Part shown: positions 8,128 through 15,644 of the stretch, piece after piece | Layout of the letters: each line of letters starts with the position of its first letter | How positions within the stretch are numbered: position 1 is the first letter of the stretch | Origin: Bin80 sp965220365 | GTDB taxonomy: Bacteria > Bacteroidota > Rhodothermia > Rhodothermales > Bin80 | Length of the DNA stretch: 64,000 nt | NCBI GenBank assembly: GCA_965220365.1 | Contig: OZ244823.1 | Span: 868,001-932,000 of the forward strand | Direction of reading: 5' to 3' | Position numbers and translations under genes: made by a program | Notes under the pieces: model-generated | Database searches by the model: none | The model's input: the letters and a program-made list of their open reading frames with translations, nothing else | Told to the model about the DNA's origin: nothing

Positions 8128-9345
8128 GCCCCAAATTCTATCGGCTGGCGCGACTCGTCTGGTTTATTGGATCAGCCGCAGTAATTGATCCACGGTGAGC
8201 ACCACAATGGCGAACATCAGATGGCACATCACCTTCTGATAGCCACGCACTCGGACATGACGTGCGCCAAACTCATCTTTGAGTCGTCCAAAGGCCCGCT
8301 CGACGGTGGAACGTTCCCGGTAACGTACCCGCTCTGGTGGGGTAAACCCGGCCGTACGCTGTGCCTTTTTCTCACGACGGTGCGCCGCGGTTCGCGTCCG
8401 GGGATTCGAATCAATGATCGGCACCTGCCCCGAGGCCCGACTATGGGCATGAATCGCCTTCGCGTCATAGGCGCTGTCCATGAGATCATAACAGTGATCG
8501 ACCCGCTGGGCCGTCAGGGTTGCCAATGGAAGGGCGGCCTGACTGTCATGGAGCGATGCCGAGGTGACCAGACCACTGATGGGAATCCCGCCGTCTGCAA
8601 CATCCATATGCAGTTTATATCCCGTCCAGGACTGCGTCACCCCTTTCGCATTGCGTTTGCACGAAACCGTACATTCTTTTGGCAAATCGTCCAACATCTC
8701 CTCCAGCGTCATCGTACGCTGGCGTACCAGACGTTTGGGCGCCTTTGGACGTTCTTCTCCCTTTTTGGGACGCCCACGTTTGCGGGCCACCGGGGCGGGC
8801 TTCTTTTTCTTTGGCACCGCCTTCTCACGCGCTTCAATCGCCGTTGAATCCCGGGAAATATGCCCGATCAGACGCTCCTGACAGCTTTTTTGGATCCGTG
8901 CCTCATGGAGCCGAGAGGGCAGTTCGGTCGCAGCAAATTCCTGGAATGCACGCGAAAACGTGGAGGCACTGGGGACATCACACGAACGGGACCAACCACA
9001 CAGAGACCGAAGCATCTTCTCGGAAAGCAAGCGCTCATGCAAGCCAGCCGTCGTGGGAATATTCAACACCATCTTGGCCAAAAACGACCGGGCAAGCGAG
9101 GCGCGATGCGCCTGCGGACGCAGCGCAGGACGGGGCAAAAAGTTCTCTACCTCCACCATCTCGAAGACGTACAGCAACGTCCTGTATCGCCTCGGAAGCA
9201 AACCGTAATGCTGTTCGACCTGGGGGAACAACTCCTGTTGACAGGAGATATAAAATCCTCGTATTTTCTTTCTGAGGGACATCGGAACCTCCGCGTTTCT
9301 TGGTGAAAATGAGTACTTCCCAAAGATACGAATTTGGAGGCTCCT
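8128..9345 (-). mobile_element. Insertion sequence with DDE transposase; approximate limits
   Basis: The element holds one transposase gene on the minus strand. A candidate imperfect terminal inverted repeat is GCCCCAAATTCTATCGG at 8129-8145 against the complement of 9323-9342, sharing CCAAATTC and TATC. These lie 34 bp beyond the transposase stop and about 60 bp before its start, giving about 1.2 kb, a normal size. I could not identify a target-site duplication, so the ends are tentative. Confidence 0.5.
8164..9282 (-). CDS. IS5/IS1182-like DDE transposase
   Basis: 372 residues from the ATG at 9282, which is preceded by GGAGG at a 5-bp spacing; this decides the start over an in-frame ATG at 9384. 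The N-terminal half resembles the DUF772 transposase domain (SFLAKMVLNIPTTAGLHERL, then SASTFSRAFQEF). The DDE triad is likely the D of HISRDSTAIE, the D of LMDSAYDAKA, and the E of RSTVERAFGRLKDEFG. A lysine/arginine-rich linker (KKKKPAPVARKRGRPKKGEE) sits between the first two catalytic residues. The gene looks intact, so the element may still be mobile. Confidence 0.85.
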   Translation of the reverse strand: MSLRKKIRGFYISCQQELFPQVEQHYGLLPRRYRTLLYVFEMVEVENFLPRPALRPQAHRASLARSFLAKMVLNIPTTAGLHERLLSEKMLRSLCGWSRSCDVPSASTFSRAFQEFAATELPSRLHEARIQKSCQERLIGHISRDSTAIEAREKAVPKKKKPAPVARKRGRPKKGEERPKAPKRLVRQRTMTLEEMLDDLPKECTVSCKRNAKGVTQSWTGYKLHMDVADGGIPISGLVTSASLHDSQAALPLATLTAQRVDHCYDLMDSAYDAKAIHAHSRASGQVPIIDSNPRTRTAAHRREKKAQRTAGFTPPERVRYRERSTVERAFGRLKDEFGARHVRVRGYQKVMCHLMFAIVVLTVDQLLRLIQ

Positions 9346-9410
9346 GTCCCTCGTTTTTGGATCAATCAACGTCTTGAAAAACAAGGCACAACCCCGGTCA
9401 GATCAAAGAT

Positions 9411-9731
9411 TCACCAGCCAGAACCAGAACCCTCGAAAAATCCAAATCCTCGGAAAATCCCCCAATCTGGGAGTTTTGCAAGAAGCTCCCTATAAACAAA
9501 TTTTCTTCCTAAATCAGGAAAAAGTGGGGAATCAAAAATCTCATCCACCAGCCTAAAATCGACTCGATTCATCGGGATCGTTTTTGTTCTTATTCTTGCA
9601 CCGGAGTATGAGTATCCCTGCCTGCCTTGTTCTCCCTTGGGCCCTTTGGGGCCTTCGGGTCCTACAGGGCCTTCGGGTCCTTGGCACGCTGCGAATAGCA
9701 TTATTACTGCACATACACGGATAGTTATCAT
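9411..9731 (-). CDS. Collagen-like repeat lipoprotein, short
   Basis: 106 residues from the ATG at 9731 (a GTG at 9737 is also in frame). The N-terminus is a short lipoprotein signal with the lipobox MLFAAC. Right after the cysteine come seven Gly-X-Y triplets (GPEGPVGPEGPKGPKGEQ, then GRQG), the collagen-like pattern. The remaining 65 residues (with VDFRLVDEIFDSPLFPDLG) match nothing I know. Bacterial collagen-like lipoproteins of this type usually carry a larger C-terminal domain. This one ends about 65 bp from the IS, so it may be truncated. It would be lipid-anchored in the envelope with an exposed triple-helical stalk. Confidence 0.6.
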   Translation of the reverse strand: MITIRVCAVIMLFAACQGPEGPVGPEGPKGPKGEQGRQGYSYSGARIRTKTIPMNRVDFRLVDEIFDSPLFPDLGRKFVYRELLAKLPDWGIFRGFGFFEGSGSGW

Positions 9732-9746
9732 TTCCACCAGTTTTCG

Positions 9747-10031
9747 CTATGGGGCATCTCCACTATGCATAAGAATCGTTACGTGCAATAGGGTCCAACC
9801 TGCATCTAAAGAGTGCCGAAGATTGTCGTAGCTGCTCCCATCGGATATAATCACCCCTGGATTATATATATCAACAAGTTCAACAAGTTTAGGATCGCGC
9901 GTTGGCTCTCTCCCCCGTGGCCAGCTCCTCATTCTAAATCTATTTGGGATACCATCCCCTATGCCTGTTGGGTAACAGGTTGTATGGTCTTTATGACAAA
10001 CCATTATAACGTATCGGTACGAAAGCCCCAT
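9747..10031 (-). CDS. Hypothetical protein of 94 residues, upstream of the collagen-like lipoprotein
   Basis: The stop lies about 15 bp before the lipoprotein ATG, so the two could be cotranscribed. The C-terminal half (LVELVDIYNPGVIISDGSS and NLRHSLDAGWTLLHVT) reads like a real protein and is much more natural than the opposite strand. The N-terminal half is cysteine- and histidine-containing but unrecognised. There is no clear ribosome site, and an in-frame stop lies only a few codons before the ATG. It may be a fragment of a larger lost gene. Confidence 0.35.
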   Translation of the reverse strand: MGLSYRYVIMVCHKDHTTCYPTGIGDGIPNRFRMRSWPRGREPTRDPKLVELVDIYNPGVIISDGSSYDNLRHSLDAGWTLLHVTILMHSGDAP

Positions 10032-10208
10032 ACGGCCAACAGATCACTTTACCACGGGTCAAATCGGGGATCTTCATATAATCACTCACAGAAGAGTACT
10101 CTCTCCGAGCTTTACTGAAAGGAGGTTCTGTTATCGGGCATTTGTAGGATTAGAATACGAACAATGTCAGGGTGGTATCGTTTTTGAGGCACTTAAACAT
10201 GCTCAAGA

Positions 10209-11450
10209 ATGGAACTTCGAAGGTTGGGATTTAAGCGATATAAAAGTTTTGAACGTGAGACTACCGTTGAAATTGCTCCTTTAACCATCTTGGTGGGGGC
10301 AAATAATTCGGGTAAAACAGCATTGGCCCAAGCGATCCATCTGTTGTCAAGCAATTTATCGCTCCCAGATGGAGATAATGGTGAGAAACTAATGCTAAAC
10401 TCCGGTGGGATCCGTCATGGAAGGACCTTTGAGGATTTAGTTACTAGACGTGCTGCACATGGTGAATTGTCCCTATCTGTTGTACTGGGAAACGGCGGCC
10501 TTAAAACTTCGCTATCGGTTAAGGTCCAGAACATAGTAAGCAAATCCAAGCCATCCGAATCCAAACAGCAGATTTCGTGCTGGAGTCTTAACAGGGGAAA
10601 AGATCAATTTGAGGTAAGAAAAACGAGTCTTGACGAACAATCTCCTTACAAGATTTCTATCTCAGGGGTGGCTCAAGATGAGCAACAGATCAGTTGGCGA
10701 GGTTTACTGCCCGGGAGGTCCAATCAGCTTCCAGGTTGGGCTAACGAACAGGTGGATGCAATCAGAAAATGGGCATCCGGGGTTCGTTATTTGAAGTGTC
10801 CACGCAGTTTTTCGTCATCAGCGCTTGAAAGGAGCGGACCCCTGTCAAGCGAAAATTACGCCACGGGTGGGATAGCACCATGGATATTGGCTGCAGATGA
10901 TGCCCTGCAGGATTCTGTTGGCAGGTGGTATCGTGATGTTTTTGGAGTTAACCTTGATATTGAAAGGCAGGGCAGTTATTTCGATCTTACAGCGGGATCA
11001 CATGCTTACGGTACGAAAGTCTCCCTTGAGCAATCTGGTGCTGGGTTAGCACAAGTCCTTCCGGTAGCCGTTACCGCTCTCACAGCAAGGCAGGAAGGGC
11101 CAGGTGTTGACATCGTTGAACATCCAGAAGCCGATCTTCATCCGGCGGCTCACGCGAGTGTTGCAGAACTCTTGCTCAGCAATCTTCCAGGATCCGAGAG
11201 GCCTGTAATTATTGAAACGCACTCTGAGATGATACTGCTTCGCGCACGACGCTGGATTGCAGAGAAGAAGTTGCCGGCCGACCATGTACTTGTATACTGG
11301 ATTGATACTAAGCCAGACCGTGGATCTATTCTGCAGAAAATAACCATCACTGACAAAGGAGAAATGAGTAGTTGGCCAGAGGGTGTATTTATTGAAGACT
11401 ATGAAGAGGTGCTGGCCATCCGACGTGCTGTGCGTGGGATGGAAGAATAA
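10209..11450 (+). CDS. SMC/OLD-like AAA ATPase with DUF3696-like tail (module gene 1)
   Basis: 413 residues. Walker A is G30-ANNSGKT37. An ABC-type signature-like stretch (SLEQSGAGLAQVLP) precedes the Walker B region DIVEHPEADLHP, and the switch histidine sits in VIIETHSEMILLRARRW. The C-terminal GEMSSWPEGVFIEDYEE resembles the tail of DUF3696-type AAA proteins. Such ATPases form the sensor or motor of OLD, Gabija, PARIS and Septu-like defence systems, usually with a nuclease partner. The next gene starts 5 bp downstream and encodes a candidate nuclease. A stop codon closes the frame just upstream, so the ATG at 10209 is the only start, although its ribosome site is weak. Confidence 0.88.
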   Translation: MELRRLGFKRYKSFERETTVEIAPLTILVGANNSGKTALAQAIHLLSSNLSLPDGDNGEKLMLNSGGIRHGRTFEDLVTRRAAHGELSLSVVLGNGGLKTSLSVKVQNIVSKSKPSESKQQISCWSLNRGKDQFEVRKTSLDEQSPYKISISGVAQDEQQISWRGLLPGRSNQLPGWANEQVDAIRKWASGVRYLKCPRSFSSSALERSGPLSSENYATGGIAPWILAADDALQDSVGRWYRDVFGVNLDIERQGSYFDLTAGSHAYGTKVSLEQSGAGLAQVLPVAVTALTARQEGPGVDIVEHPEADLHPAAHASVAELLLSNLPGSERPVIIETHSEMILLRARRWIAEKKLPADHVLVYWIDTKPDRGSILQKITITDKGEMSSWPEGVFIEDYEEVLAIRRAVRGMEE

Positions 11451-11455
11451 GGCAG

Positions 11456-12418
11456 ATGCGCATAGACATTGATCCATGTGCGGCGAATGAGCCTGATGCT
11501 CACCGGTGGCTAGATCGTATCCTTCACATGATTGAAGATGGTTGGCATCTTTGGGATACAACCGGTCATTTAGATTCCTCAGAGTTTGAGGCTACGACAT
11601 GGGTCAAGGATGGAAGAAATAATGGCAACGATATTCTCGAGTTGTTTAGAAAGTCGAACGAGCGGGAAGCGTGGAATTCTGGGCTGCACACTAAGCGAAT
11701 ACATGTGACTACTGACCCAAGTAATGAGCATGAGTTGAATCCTGAAGATGCTGCCCGGTTTGTCGAGCAGCCACTCTGCATTTTGGTAGAGAACGAATTT
11801 AGTGATGGTTTATTTTTGAAGCGAATCGTGGATGTACTTGATGAGTCTCTGTCAAATCATTGGAATCAGAGTCCAAAATCGATTCAAATTGACAGTGTCG
11901 GTGGCGTTCCCGAAATGCCCAAGGCGATAAAACAAAGATCAGACCAGAGGTCTGTCAGGTTGCGGCTGTTTGCTATTGCTGATAGTGACAAGAAGTGTCC
12001 TTCCGATCAGGAGGGTAAGGGGGCTCAGGAATTACGCAAGGCATGTGATGATCATAACATTCCATGCTGGATCTTGGCCAAACGGGCAGCAGAAAACTAT
12101 CTTCCATCCATTATCTTAAAGAAAATGAAGCCAAATGACCAAGAGTATATTCTTGCAGTTGACGCGTGGGAGAGGCTTAGCGACGATCAAAAAAATTTCT
12201 TCAACATGAAGAAGGGGCTACCCGAAGATCGTGACGATGATGAATATCCCTTATTTGAAGGAGTTCCTGAAGCTGATTACATTGTTCTCAGGAGGGGATT
12301 CGGCAGGAAGATTTACAAATGTTGGGAATATGCTGACGCGAAAGTTAAAAGTGAGCTGCGTACTCGTTCACAAGGCGACTTAGAGTACGGCATTGAATTA
12401 ATTCGCAAGGAGGTATAG
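11456..12418 (+). CDS. TOPRIM-like putative nuclease (module gene 2)
   Basis: 320 residues. The centre carries a TOPRIM-like series: E112 in CILVENEFSDGLFLKRIV, a Gly-Gly turn at 149-150 (DSVGGVPEMPKAI), and D176-x-D178 in LFAIADSDKK. It is followed by ILAKRAAENYLPS, which resembles the KRxxENYL segment after the catalytic core in OLD- and DUF4435-type proteins. The N-terminal 100 residues are unrecognised. In those systems the TOPRIM protein cuts nucleic acid when released or activated by the ATPase. Tight spacing to the ATPase gene supports a two-part complex. The TOPRIM call rests on motifs only. The last codons contain the Shine-Dalgarno sequence of the next gene. Confidence 0.65.
   Translation: MRIDIDPCAANEPDAHRWLDRILHMIEDGWHLWDTTGHLDSSEFEATTWVKDGRNNGNDILELFRKSNEREAWNSGLHTKRIHVTTDPSNEHELNPEDAARFVEQPLCILVENEFSDGLFLKRIVDVLDESLSNHWNQSPKSIQIDSVGGVPEMPKAIKQRSDQRSVRLRLFAIADSDKKCPSDQEGKGAQELRKACDDHNIPCWILAKRAAENYLPSIILKKMKPNDQEYILAVDAWERLSDDQKNFFNMKKGLPEDRDDDEYPLFEGVPEADYIVLRRGFGRKIYKCWEYADAKVKSELRTRSQGDLEYGIELIRKEV
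12407..12414 (+). promoter_or_regulatory. Strong Shine-Dalgarno sequence deciding an ATT start
   Basis: AAGGAGGT ends 7 bp before an ATT codon at 12422 that is in frame with the DUF262 gene. It lies inside the last codons of the TOPRIM-like gene. No ATG, GTG or TTG lies at a suitable distance in any frame that would open a long product. Confidence 0.65.
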
Positions 12419-12421
12419 ACA

Positions 12422-14089
12422 ATTTCGATCAACAATCAGACCCGCACAGAGGTTATACCGGAAGTTATCTTCCTGGGCAGGCTTGTGGAACGGATAGTCG
12501 CAGGTAAGATCCGCATTCCAAAGTTCCAACGCCCCTTCGTGTGGAGGCAGCAAGATGTCCACGCATTGCTGGACAGCGTGTTCAGAGGGTACCCTATTGG
12601 GTCCATTCTCGTGTGGGAAACTGAAAGAGAGATCGAAAGTGCTTCAAGTGTTGGACCGATTGAAATAGGATCTCGTCCACCGGGGCTTGTTAGCTATCTC
12701 TTAGATGGGCAGCAACGCGTATCAACACTGGTTGGTACCCTACAGTTACAGGATGAGAGTAAGTCAATTCGGGATGGTGTAGATTGGCGCGTGTACTTTG
12801 ACCTAGAGTATGCGGAATTTGTGCGAGCTCCAAGAAAGGGGGCCACTGCACAACATTTCCCCCTGGCAAGCTTACTTGATACATCTGGATTCCTAGCCGC
12901 AGCCAACCGGATAGATAATATTGAGACAGAAGGTAAGCGTGAGCGCTGGCTAAACAGGGCAGATCACCTTGCGAACGCATTTCGGGATTACCAGCTACCA
13001 CTGATTCGGATTCGCGAGGCAAGTCTCAATAGCGCAGTGACAGTTTTCGCCCGGTTAAACCGTACGGGGCGTAAGATATCTGCCGATCAGATGGTATCTG
13101 CATTGACTTATCGCCAAGGCGATTTTCATCTTTCTGAAGCGATAGATAATTTTCAGGAAGAACTTCGTACTAGAGATTTTGGCAATTTCGATCGTCGTTT
13201 TCTGTTCAGAGCAGTGCTGGCTGCCCCAGGCCAAGATATCTACGCAAGTGATTGGGCTGACCTTGTTGTTAGGGATAATGTTCGATCAAAACTTCCACAA
13301 AGTTTTGAATCAGCCACCGAAGGGATTACTTGTGCGCTGAATTTCCTAGAGGGTTTGGGTGTTATGTCAGACCGATTATTACCCTACGGATTACAATTGG
13401 TACTACTTGGTGAGTTTTACAGGTTCTGCTCGGACCCAGACCCCGCAATAGTTAGTCTATTAGAGCGTTGGTTCTGGGTTACTTCGTTCACCGGGTGGTT
13501 TGGTGGAGCGAACCCCTCAAAAGTTAGACATGCCCTAGGTGAAATTCGAGAATTAGCTCGTGGGGAGAGGGCATCATTCAATTTTGTAAACCTTGATGAA
13601 CAGGCTCTTCCATTTCCAGATTCTTTTGATGGGAGAAGTGCTCGAGTACGTGCCTTCATGTTGTATCTATCATCACTTAATCCTCGCCCAATAAGGTGTC
13701 AGGAAGAGGGTCTAGGACCAAATAAATCGCGATCTATACGGAGGGCAGGTAACATAGGATATGTGTGGAAGGAACCCAGTGTAGCCGGAGAATTTTCCAG
13801 CATCCCAGCAAACCGCATATTTCTTGATGATCATATTTTTGGTAATGCATTTGATCTTCTCCAAGACTTAGAGGATGACGATCTAAAGGAAGTACTACCC
13901 AGCCATGGTTTTCCAGAAGAGTCACTCCAGAAATTACGTGATGGTGATCGGAGAGAATTCATTCGCATGAGACAAGAAAATCTAATTCGTGGCGAGAGAA
14001 AGTTCATGAAAGAAAAGCAGGTTAAATCTTCCGAAATAGAAACCGGGGAAACTATAGCTGATAGTGACACTTCGGACACAGCATATTAA
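12422..14089 (+). CDS. DUF262 (GmrSD-like) protein (module gene 3), probable ATT start
   Basis: About 555 residues from the ATT at 12422, or 534 from a GTG at 12485. The DUF262 N-terminal motifs are clear: RIPKFQRPFVWRQQDVHALL, GYPIGSILVW and YLLDGQQRVSTLVG. DUF262 is a ParB/sulfiredoxin-like NTPase or nuclease domain found in GmrSD type IV restriction and in many defence loci. The GTG start would fall only nine codons before the conserved core, while ATT adds SINNQTRTEVIPEVIFLGRL, which fits the usual lead-in. The middle and C-terminal parts (ARLNRTGRKISADQMV, helical region after) resemble family helical domains; no HNH motif is visible. The frame follows the previous stop directly, so the genes are likely coupled. 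Confidence 0.8.
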   Translation: MSINNQTRTEVIPEVIFLGRLVERIVAGKIRIPKFQRPFVWRQQDVHALLDSVFRGYPIGSILVWETEREIESASSVGPIEIGSRPPGLVSYLLDGQQRVSTLVGTLQLQDESKSIRDGVDWRVYFDLEYAEFVRAPRKGATAQHFPLASLLDTSGFLAAANRIDNIETEGKRERWLNRADHLANAFRDYQLPLIRIREASLNSAVTVFARLNRTGRKISADQMVSALTYRQGDFHLSEAIDNFQEELRTRDFGNFDRRFLFRAVLAAPGQDIYASDWADLVVRDNVRSKLPQSFESATEGITCALNFLEGLGVMSDRLLPYGLQLVLLGEFYRFCSDPDPAIVSLLERWFWVTSFTGWFGGANPSKVRHALGEIRELARGERASFNFVNLDEQALPFPDSFDGRSARVRAFMLYLSSLNPRPIRCQEEGLGPNKSRSIRRAGNIGYVWKEPSVAGEFSSIPANRIFLDDHIFGNAFDLLQDLEDDDLKEVLPSHGFPEESLQKLRDGDRREFIRMRQENLIRGERKFMKEKQVKSSEIETGETIADSDTSDTAY

Positions 14090-14148
14090 TCGCAACGATC
14101 ACCGTGATTTCGGCTGATTGAATCTCCAAACTATATCTACGGGCATTG

Positions 14149-14316
14149 ACTATTTGGAGAACCCAGACTTTGCCGAACAGGCGTCACGAATTTCTGAAAA
14201 GTCGCTCCTTCCAGATCGCGAGACCAAAATAACAGGCGGTGCCCAGGATAAGTGCCCCGGTAGTGCCCCATTTACTGTCGAGCTGCAGGGCAGCGATAAT
14301 CAGTGCCAATCCCGGT
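14149..14316. repeat. Right direct repeat of the island (attR candidate)
   Basis: This is the partner of 6229-6396, covering the last 44 codons of the intact flippase gene, its stop and about 35 bp beyond. The identical 50-bp core is 14181-14230. Because the flippase frame continues intact through this copy, the insertion did not break the gene: the element replaced its 3' end with an equivalent sequence. Confidence 0.8.
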
Positions 14317-15644
14317 AGGGACAAGAGAAGGAAATCCCAAAAAGGTGCAACGCATTCCTGCCATGAAACGCCTGCCAGTCGGAGAATCACAAATAACTGA
14401 ATGCTGCGCACAATCGCACCGGTTATGCCAGCGGCAATCAGCATAGTGTCAACACTTCCCGAGAGTCCTCCCAGGATCAGAGCCGATGACAGGCACACGA
14501 GAAAAATCAGCGCCATCAGAAAATCCAGCCGCTGGCTTTCGGTCACATCGTAAACGCGTGTCAGTGGAGATACAATTGAACCCAGGACCAGCCAGCCAGC
14601 AATGTAGGTGGCATAGATTCCGGTCTGTCGGTGGGGCTCTCCGAGCCATAGTTCAAAAAAATCCGGTCCTGCAAGCATCACAGCAAGTACCGGGAAGATC
14701 CCAACCATGATCAGGCGGCGATGCACCAGGGAGGTAATTGTGGCCAGCGTCCCAGATAATTGTGCCTCCGCTGCACTGACAAAAAAGGGATGCGCGACGG
14801 ATCGGCCTACATAAGAAATTGGGATCGCAATCGCAGCAAAGGCAATCCCGTAGAATCCGAGTGCATCTTCGGCGGTTGCGATGTCGAAGAAGAACGGGAT
14901 CAGAAGCACAGTCAGATGTCCCATGAGCGCTCCAATCATGGCTGAAGGTGTCGAAAACAGGGCAAAACGCCGATAGCGGATTGCAGCCTGGACCATACGC
15001 TTCCAACTCAGTGCTGAACGGATAGCAGCGGCGCTGCGACGTAGAGCAACCCATATGAAGAAGATGCTGGAAACAAGGTGTCCGAAAATAAAACCGCCAA
15101 TGTGTCCTGCTTCATTGGCATGGATCGGTGGAGATCCTGCGCCGATCCGTCCTGCCGACATCGCCAAAGTCAAACTCACATGACCCGCACTAATGTGCCT
15201 GAATGCCCGTTTACGGACTAACCAGAATTCTGCAATCTTTCCCGAGCGCATACAGATTAGCGTAAGCGGAACCAGGGGCAGATAGGGAGCGATTGCCGGA
15301 AAATCCAGGAGGTTGGCAATTTCGGTACTCCAGAAAGAGAGAACGGTCAGGACGGCTGCACACAGAAGCATCGCCGCACCAGAGAGCCAGATCAGTACGG
15401 CAGCATCCCGATCCTCCTTTGGGAGCATCAGTGCATCCTCGTAGCGCAAGGAGGCAACCGCGCCGATAAGTGACATGATCGTAACGAAATACTTGCCGAT
15501 GCCCAGCTCTGCGGGGAGATACAGCCGTGTGATGACCCCGAGTGCAAGATATCCGATTATCATCACGATCCCGGAAGCGGAGAGCAGTGTCAGGACAGGG
15601 CCGCTGAGCCCCTCCGTAGAAAACAGGCGGCTGAGTGATTTCAT
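14184..15644 (-). CDS. Wzx/MATE-like polysaccharide flippase
   Basis: 486 residues from the ATG at 15644, which overlaps the stop of the upstream gene as ATGA; the in-frame ATG at 15665 would overlap it by 25 bp. The protein is almost wholly hydrophobic with about 12-14 membrane helices. The N-terminal LLSASGIVMIIGYLALGVIT and following LYLPAELGIGKYF match the oligosaccharide flippase family, which moves lipid-linked glycans across the inner membrane. Neighbours upstream encode another multi-spanning protein and a FemAB-like protein, which suits a surface-glycan role. The 3' end is the island integration site. Confidence 0.78.
   Translation of the reverse strand: MKSLSRLFSTEGLSGPVLTLLSASGIVMIIGYLALGVITRLYLPAELGIGKYFVTIMSLIGAVASLRYEDALMLPKEDRDAAVLIWLSGAAMLLCAAVLTVLSFWSTEIANLLDFPAIAPYLPLVPLTLICMRSGKIAEFWLVRKRAFRHISAGHVSLTLAMSAGRIGAGSPPIHANEAGHIGGFIFGHLVSSIFFIWVALRRSAAAIRSALSWKRMVQAAIRYRRFALFSTPSAMIGALMGHLTVLLIPFFFDIATAEDALGFYGIAFAAIAIPISYVGRSVAHPFFVSAAEAQLSGTLATITSLVHRRLIMVGIFPVLAVMLAGPDFFELWLGEPHRQTGIYATYIAGWLVLGSIVSPLTRVYDVTESQRLDFLMALIFLVCLSSALILGGLSGSVDTMLIAAGITGAIVRSIQLFVILRLAGVSWQECVAPFWDFLLLSLPGLALIIAALQLDSKWGTTGALILGTACYFGLAIWKERLFRNS

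Noticed and set aside
8185..8847. Plus-strand frame of 220 codons across the IS
   Set aside because: The minus-strand transposase has a DDE triad and Shine-Dalgarno sequence; the plus-strand product has neither.
9637..9831. Plus-strand frame beginning with collagen-like GPLGPSGPTGPSG
   Set aside because: It is the reverse complement of the Gly-X-Y repeat in the minus-strand lipoprotein, which has a signal peptide; repetitive GC-rich triplets give such text on both strands.
14090..14148. A possible small gene or tRNA at the right end of the island
   Set aside because: No cloverleaf or open frame could be formed; the integration site is the flippase 3' end.
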